Shown piece after piece: positions 5,298 through 8,439 of a stretch of 8,439 nt of DNA (position 1 is its first letter; each line of letters starts with the position of its first letter). Position numbers and translations under genes: made by a program. The stretch covers positions 1 to 8,439 of the forward strand of contig WFPR01000061.1 of NCBI GenBank assembly GCA_015487455.1, given 5' to 3'. The stretch comes from Candidatus Bipolaricaulota bacterium. GTDB lineage: Bacteria > Bipolaricaulota > Bipolaricaulia > RBG-16-55-9. Below the pieces are notes generated by a model, which worked only from the letters and a program-made list of their open reading frames with translations, had not been told where the DNA came from and ran no database searches.

Positions 5298-5512
5298 TCC
5301 CGGTAGACGATCCGGCCTCGGGTGAGGTCGTAGGGCGAGAACTCGACTATAACTTTGTCGCCCGGCAGGATCTTGATGTAGTACTTGCGCATCTTGCCCG
5401 AGACGTGGCAGAGGGCCTCCCGGCCGTCCTCCAGCTTGACCTTGAACGTCGAACCGGGATAGGCCTCCAGCACCTCGCCTCGCTGCCGGATGACCTCGTC
5501 CTTCCTCGCGAT
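5291..5512 (-). CDS. infA: Translation initiation factor IF-1 with apparent ATC start codon
   Basis: IF1 is the small OB-fold factor that binds the 30S A site during initiation and assists IF2 and IF3. The encoded 73 residues include GSTFKVKLEDGREALCHVSGKMRK (split across about 20-43), YYIKILPGDKV and PYDLTRGRIVYR, so the identity is certain. The start is the point of interest. Between the map TAG (5572-5570) and codon GTG at 5473 the frame has no ATG, GTG, TTG or CTG. The codon aligned with the family initiator Met is ATC at 5512-5510, followed by ARKDEVIRQRGE as expected for IF1 beta-strand 1. It lies 8 nt after GGAGG. Starting at GTG 5473 would give 60 residues and remove strand 1. I therefore call ATC; a one-base sequencing error is the main alternative. 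Confidence 0.85.
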   Translation of the reverse strand: MARKDEVIRQRGEVLEAYPGSTFKVKLEDGREALCHVSGKMRKYYIKILPGDKVIVEFSPYDLTRGRIVYRES

Positions 5513-5519
5513 GGTCTCG

Positions 5520-5526
5520 CCCTCCC
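5520..5526 (-). promoter_or_regulatory. Shine-Dalgarno for infA, deciding the ATC start
   Basis: GGGAGGG on the minus strand, in a purine-rich GAGAGGGAGGGCGAG stretch, puts GGAGG 8 nt upstream of the ATC at 5512-5510. This is ideal spacing for that codon and far too distant (47 nt) for the alternative GTG at 5473. Confidence 0.7.
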
Positions 5527-5569
5527 TCTCCTCTCGCCCGTCTCGACCTCCGATCGCGCTGGGTCTTGA

Positions 5570-6340
5570 CTATTCTACAGCCGTCAGGACTTCGGGGCCA
5601 TCGGCCGTGACGAGCACCATCTCCTCCACGTGGGCGGCGGGCTGGCCGTAGGGCGTGACGACGGTCCAGCCGTCGTCGAGCACCCGCTCCTCGTCGTCGG
5701 GGCGCTCGTGAGGGAGCGCCTTCCAGACCATGGGCTCGATGGCCAGCACCAGGCCCGGCCGCAGCCGCGGGCCGCGCCCCGGCGTCCCGAAGTTGGGGAC
5801 CTGGGGCTCTTCGTGCATGGCCCGCCCGATCCCGTGGCCCACGAACCGCTTGGCGTAGTTGTAGCCCCGGGCGAGCGCGTACGCCCCGATGGCGTGGGCC
5901 ACGTCGCCCACGGTGCGCCCGACGCGGGCCTGCTCGATCGCGCGCCGCAGCGCCTCGCGGGCCACCCCGATCAGCTCGAGCGCCCCGTCCCGGGGCGTCC
6001 CCACCACGACCGTGTCGGCCGCGTCGGCGTACAGCCCCTTGCGCTCGATCCCGATGTCGAGGCTCAGGACGTCCCCGTCGCGGAGCACCCGCCCCTCGCT
6101 CGGGATCCCGTGGACGACCTCCTCGTTGATCGAGGTGCAGATCGTCGCCGGATAGCCCTTGTAGCCCTTGAACGCCGGCGTGGCCCCGGCCTCGCGGATG
6201 AGCCGCTCGGCCAGGCGGTCCAGCGCCTTGGTCGTCACGCCGGGCCGGGCCGCGCGGATCAGCTCCTGCAGAATTGCCCGCACGATCCGCGCGTTCTCCC
6301 TCAGAATCTCGATCTCGCTGCCCGTCTTCAGCGGGATCAT
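5570..6340 (-). CDS. map: Type I methionine aminopeptidase
   Basis: This enzyme removes the initiator Met from nascent proteins with a dinuclear metal centre in a pita-bread fold. The 256-residue product has metal ligands Asp95 (LSLDIG), Asp106 (YADAADT), His169 (VGHGIG), Glu202 (AIEPM) and Glu239 (AHVEEM), and catalytic-pocket His77 (VVHGIP) and His176 (MHEEPQVPNFG). The length is that of a bacterial type Ia enzyme. Two oddities are visible. The usual EHT around the last ligand reads EEM, and the EPMV-to-DGWTV loop (203-227) is several residues longer and acidic. The start MIPLKTGSEIEILR at 6340 fits the family, with AAGG about 9 nt upstream and 28 nt after adk; a longer upstream reading would overlap adk. 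Gene order adk-map-infA is common. Confidence 0.97.
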   Translation of the reverse strand: MIPLKTGSEIEILRENARIVRAILQELIRAARPGVTTKALDRLAERLIREAGATPAFKGYKGYPATICTSINEEVVHGIPSEGRVLRDGDVLSLDIGIERKGLYADAADTVVVGTPRDGALELIGVAREALRRAIEQARVGRTVGDVAHAIGAYALARGYNYAKRFVGHGIGRAMHEEPQVPNFGTPGRGPRLRPGLVLAIEPMVWKALPHERPDDEERVLDDGWTVVTPYGQPAAHVEEMVLVTADGPEVLTAVE

Positions 6341-6368
6341 GGCCAAGCGCCTTTTACCTTCTACAGCG

Positions 6369-7070
6369 CTACGCCCGTGCCGTCGGCCTGGCCTCGCGGC
6401 TGACCCCGTCGTGCGCCTCGATGACCGCCACCAGGCGCCGAAAGACCTCGTCAATGGGGGCGTTCCCGTCGACGGAGACGAGGAGGCCACGCCGACGATA
6501 GAAGTCGATCAGGGGCTTGGCTTCTTGATTATACTGAAGCTCGTAGCGCTTTGCGACCACCTCGGGGCGGTCGTCCGAGCGCTGGACCAGCGCCGCCCCG
6601 CAGACGTCGCACACCTCGTCGCGCCGTGGGGGGTTCGTAATGAGGTTGTACACGCGCTGACATTGGGGGCAGATCCGCCGGGCGCTCAACCGCCGGACGA
6701 CCTCGGCCTTGGGGACGTCGAGGAGCACCACCAGATCTATAGGCGTGATCCGCTCGAGCGCTTCGGCCTGCGCGACGTTGCGGGGGAAGCCGTCGAGCAG
6801 GAAGCCCGCTCCGCCCCCGCCCTCCGCCGCCTTGAGCCTCTCCAGCTCCTCTCGGATCAGCTCGACGACCAGCTCGTCGGGGACGAGCTCCCCGCGGTCC
6901 ATGAACGCCTTGGCCTTCCGGCCCAGGGGCGTCCCGTCGCGCACCGCCGCCCTCAGGAGATCTCCGGTGACGATGCGCGGCAGCTTAAATCGCTCCGAGA
7001 GCCGTTCGGCCTGGGTGCCCTTGCCCGCCCCCGGCGGCCCCAGCAGCACGATCCGCTTCCCCATCGCCAT
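6369..7070 (-). CDS. adk: Adenylate kinase, zinc-lid type
   Basis: Adenylate kinase catalyses ATP + AMP <-> 2 ADP and sets the adenylate energy charge. The 233-residue product has the P-loop GPPGAGKGTQ (11-20), the AMP-binding TGDLLR (35-40), the DGFPRN motif (93-98), and a LID with Cys134, Cys137, Cys154 and Cys157 (CPQC...CDVC) typical of zinc-containing long adenylate kinases. RSDDRPEVVAKR follows the lid. The last 15 or so residues (DGVSREARPTARA) extend slightly past the family core. The ATG at 7070 lies 4 nt after the secY stop, with GGGGAGG in the secY 3' end 13 nt upstream; a second ATG two codons in is less well placed. SecY-Adk adjacency is classical. Confidence 0.98.
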   Translation of the reverse strand: MAMGKRIVLLGPPGAGKGTQAERLSERFKLPRIVTGDLLRAAVRDGTPLGRKAKAFMDRGELVPDELVVELIREELERLKAAEGGGGAGFLLDGFPRNVAQAEALERITPIDLVVLLDVPKAEVVRRLSARRICPQCQRVYNLITNPPRRDEVCDVCGAALVQRSDDRPEVVAKRYELQYNQEAKPLIDFYRRRGLLVSVDGNAPIDEVFRRLVAVIEAHDGVSREARPTARA

Positions 7071-7074
7071 CGCG

Positions 7075-8409
7075 CTAGAGCTTCCTCCCCAGCACGGCCC
7101 CCTTGCGGATCAAGCTCTCGTAGTGGCGCTCGACCATGTGGGCCTCGATCTGCTTGATGGTGTCCACGGCCACGCCGACGGCGATGAGAATGGAGGTGCC
7201 GCCCAGGGCGAACGCGATCTGGAGGCCGCTCAAGTTCACCACGACGTAGGGGAGGAGGGCGATGATCACCAAAAAGAGGCCGCCGATGGCCAGCAGGCGG
7301 TTCTGGATGCGCTCCAAATACTCCGCCGTGGGCCGCCCGGGCCGGACGCCGGGGATGAACCCGCCCCAGCGCCTCAGGTTGTCCGCGAGATCTTGGGGGT
7401 TGAAGACGATCGCGCTGTAGAAGTACGTGAAGAAGAAGATCAGGAGGCCGTAGAGCGTGAGGTACAGCCAGCCGCTCCCCTGCAGGCTGAACGCCAGATC
7501 TTGGAGGAAGCCGGGGGCGCCCGCGAGGGCGTCCTGGACCGCGGGCAGCCCGAGGACCGTCTGCGGCAGGGTCAGGATCGCCGCTGCGAAGATGATCGGG
7601 ATCACGCCCCCCTGGTTCACCATGAACGGGATGTAGGTGCTCTGGCCGCCGTAGACCCGGCCGCGGACCACCCGCTTGGCGTATTGAATTTCCACGCGCC
7701 GGGCGCCCAGCTGCACCAGCACCACGCCCAGCACCACGGCCACGAACATGACGAGCAGCACCAGGGCCCACAGCGGGTGGACGCCGCCGCCGGGGCCGAA
7801 CTGGATGACGGCGTCGCTGATCAGCCCGGGGTAGCCCGCCAAGATCCCGGCCATGATGATCATCGAAACCCCGCGGCCGATCCCGTTCTCCGTGATCCGC
7901 TCCCCCAGCCACATCAGGAACATCGTCCCCGTCGTGAGCGCGATGATGGACGTGAAGTAGAAGAGGACGGGGGACTCGCCCGGCAGGAGCAGCCCCTGGT
8001 TCACGATCACGTAGCTGACGCCCATCGCCTGCAGCAGCGCCAGCCCGACCGTCCCGTAGCGCACGTAGCGGTTGATGATCCGCCGCCCCTCGTCCCCCTG
8101 CTTCTGCAGCTCCTTGAGGTAGGGGATGACGGCCTGGAGCAGGCTCATGATGATCGAGGCGTTGATGTAGGGGATCACGCCCAGGGCGAAGATCGAGAAG
8201 TTCTCGAACGCCTGCCCCGTGAAGAGGTTCACGAAGCCCAACAGCCCCGTCCCGAGCGCCTGCTCGAAGAACTGCTGCAGCTGGACGACGTCCACCCCGG
8301 GGACCGGGATCCAGGCCCCGAAGCGGAAGATCGCGAAGGCCCCCAGCGTGAACAGAACCCGCTTGCGGACCTCGGGGATGGTGAACGCCTCAAGGATGCC
8401 CTCGAACAC
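7075..8409 (-). CDS. secY: Preprotein translocase subunit SecY
   Basis: SecY is the channel of the SecYEG translocon in the inner membrane. The 444-residue product starts MFEGILEAFTIPEVRKRVLF (GTG codon) and shows ten hydrophobic segments at about 17-36, 71-97, 117-137, 148-168, 178-202, 212-234, 264-287, 312-336, 371-392 and 396-416. The plug region is near 57-72 (GFVNLFTGQAFENFS). Cytoplasmic-loop motifs are present: ITENGIGRG (172-180, where GNG is commoner), FNPQDLADNLRRWGGFIPG (336-354) and the C-terminal GGTSILIAVGVAVDTIKQIE. Length is normal. Upstream are GGGGGAGGGGGG as SD and a possible stop of the preceding gene. It opens the cluster seen in this window and runs into adk after 4 nt. 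Confidence 0.98.
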   Translation of the reverse strand: MFEGILEAFTIPEVRKRVLFTLGAFAIFRFGAWIPVPGVDVVQLQQFFEQALGTGLLGFVNLFTGQAFENFSIFALGVIPYINASIIMSLLQAVIPYLKELQKQGDEGRRIINRYVRYGTVGLALLQAMGVSYVIVNQGLLLPGESPVLFYFTSIIALTTGTMFLMWLGERITENGIGRGVSMIIMAGILAGYPGLISDAVIQFGPGGGVHPLWALVLLVMFVAVVLGVVLVQLGARRVEIQYAKRVVRGRVYGGQSTYIPFMVNQGGVIPIIFAAAILTLPQTVLGLPAVQDALAGAPGFLQDLAFSLQGSGWLYLTLYGLLIFFFTYFYSAIVFNPQDLADNLRRWGGFIPGVRPGRPTAEYLERIQNRLLAIGGLFLVIIALLPYVVVNLSGLQIAFALGGTSILIAVGVAVDTIKQIEAHMVERHYESLIRKGAVLGRKL

Positions 8410-8412
8410 CGT

Positions 8413-8439
8413 TCAGCCGCCCCCCTCCCCCTCTTCGCG
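8413..8439 (-). CDS. Possible 3' end of an upstream gene (rplO expected by synteny)
   Basis: One minus-strand frame reads REEGEGGG and then TGA at 8415-8413, 3 nt before the secY GTG. Gene order in most bacteria would put rplO (L15) here, and the Glu/Gly tail resembles the extra tail on L17. Only eight codons are visible, with no recognisable L15 residues, so the assignment rests on position alone. The same bases provide the secY SD. Confidence 0.3.
   Translation of the reverse strand, partial: REEGEGGG

Noticed and set aside
5291..5473. 60-residue IF1 starting at GTG
   Set aside because: It removes the conserved first strand (EVIRQRGE), lacks a good SD at proper spacing, and is shorter than the family's usual 71-73 residues.
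5570..6490. Longer map reading with about 50 extra N-terminal residues
   Set aside because: The extension overlaps adk coding sequence, is Arg/Ser-rich and has no family match; MIPLKTGSEIEILR at 6340 is the normal MetAP start.

Overview
The window is a stretch of chromosome from a high-GC bacterium (about two thirds G+C by eye). It carries the distal part of the ribosomal-protein superoperon, all on the minus strand, followed by an ABC-2-type transporter cassette on the same strand. Bacterial identity follows from RpoA with an alpha-CTD, L17, L36, IF1 and SecY. Zinc-binding versions are used throughout: a four-Cys S4, a four-Cys adenylate kinase lid and a CCCH L36. With a Thermus-like IF1 length, this suggests a deep-branching, possibly thermophilic lineage, but I cannot name the phylum from sequence alone.

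Reading 5'->3' on the minus strand (high to low coordinates): a possible last few codons of an upstream gene (8439-8413), secY (GTG start), adk, map, infA, rpmJ, rpsM, rpsK, rpsD, rpoA, rplQ. Spacers are 4-57 nt, as expected for one polycistronic unit. It supplies protein export (SecY), adenylate homeostasis (Adk), N-terminal Met removal (Map), translation initiation (IF1), small- and large-subunit proteins and the RNA polymerase alpha subunit. After a 78-nt spacer come an ABC ATPase, a six-TM ABC-2-type permease and the first 63 codons of a second ABC ATPase that runs off the window.

Most of the window is conventional. I do not see a new multi-gene system. The real oddities are local: (1) infA has no ATG/GTG/TTG at its expected start; the position aligned with the IF1 initiator Met is ATC, placed 8 nt after a strong Shine-Dalgarno (SD) sequence; (2) ribosomal protein S11 stops just after VPH and lacks the near-universal basic C-terminal tail that carries the isoaspartate site; (3) Map has EEM instead of the usual EHT at its last metal-ligand motif; (4) two genes of the ABC cassette lack a clear SD but have promoter-like -35/-10 pairs with 17-nt spacing a few bases before the ATG; (5) GAGCGA-type repeats recur in the ribosomal-gene leaders.

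There is no tRNA, rRNA, CRISPR array, insertion sequence or gene-free stretch over 300 bases. The longest gap between genes is 78 nt.
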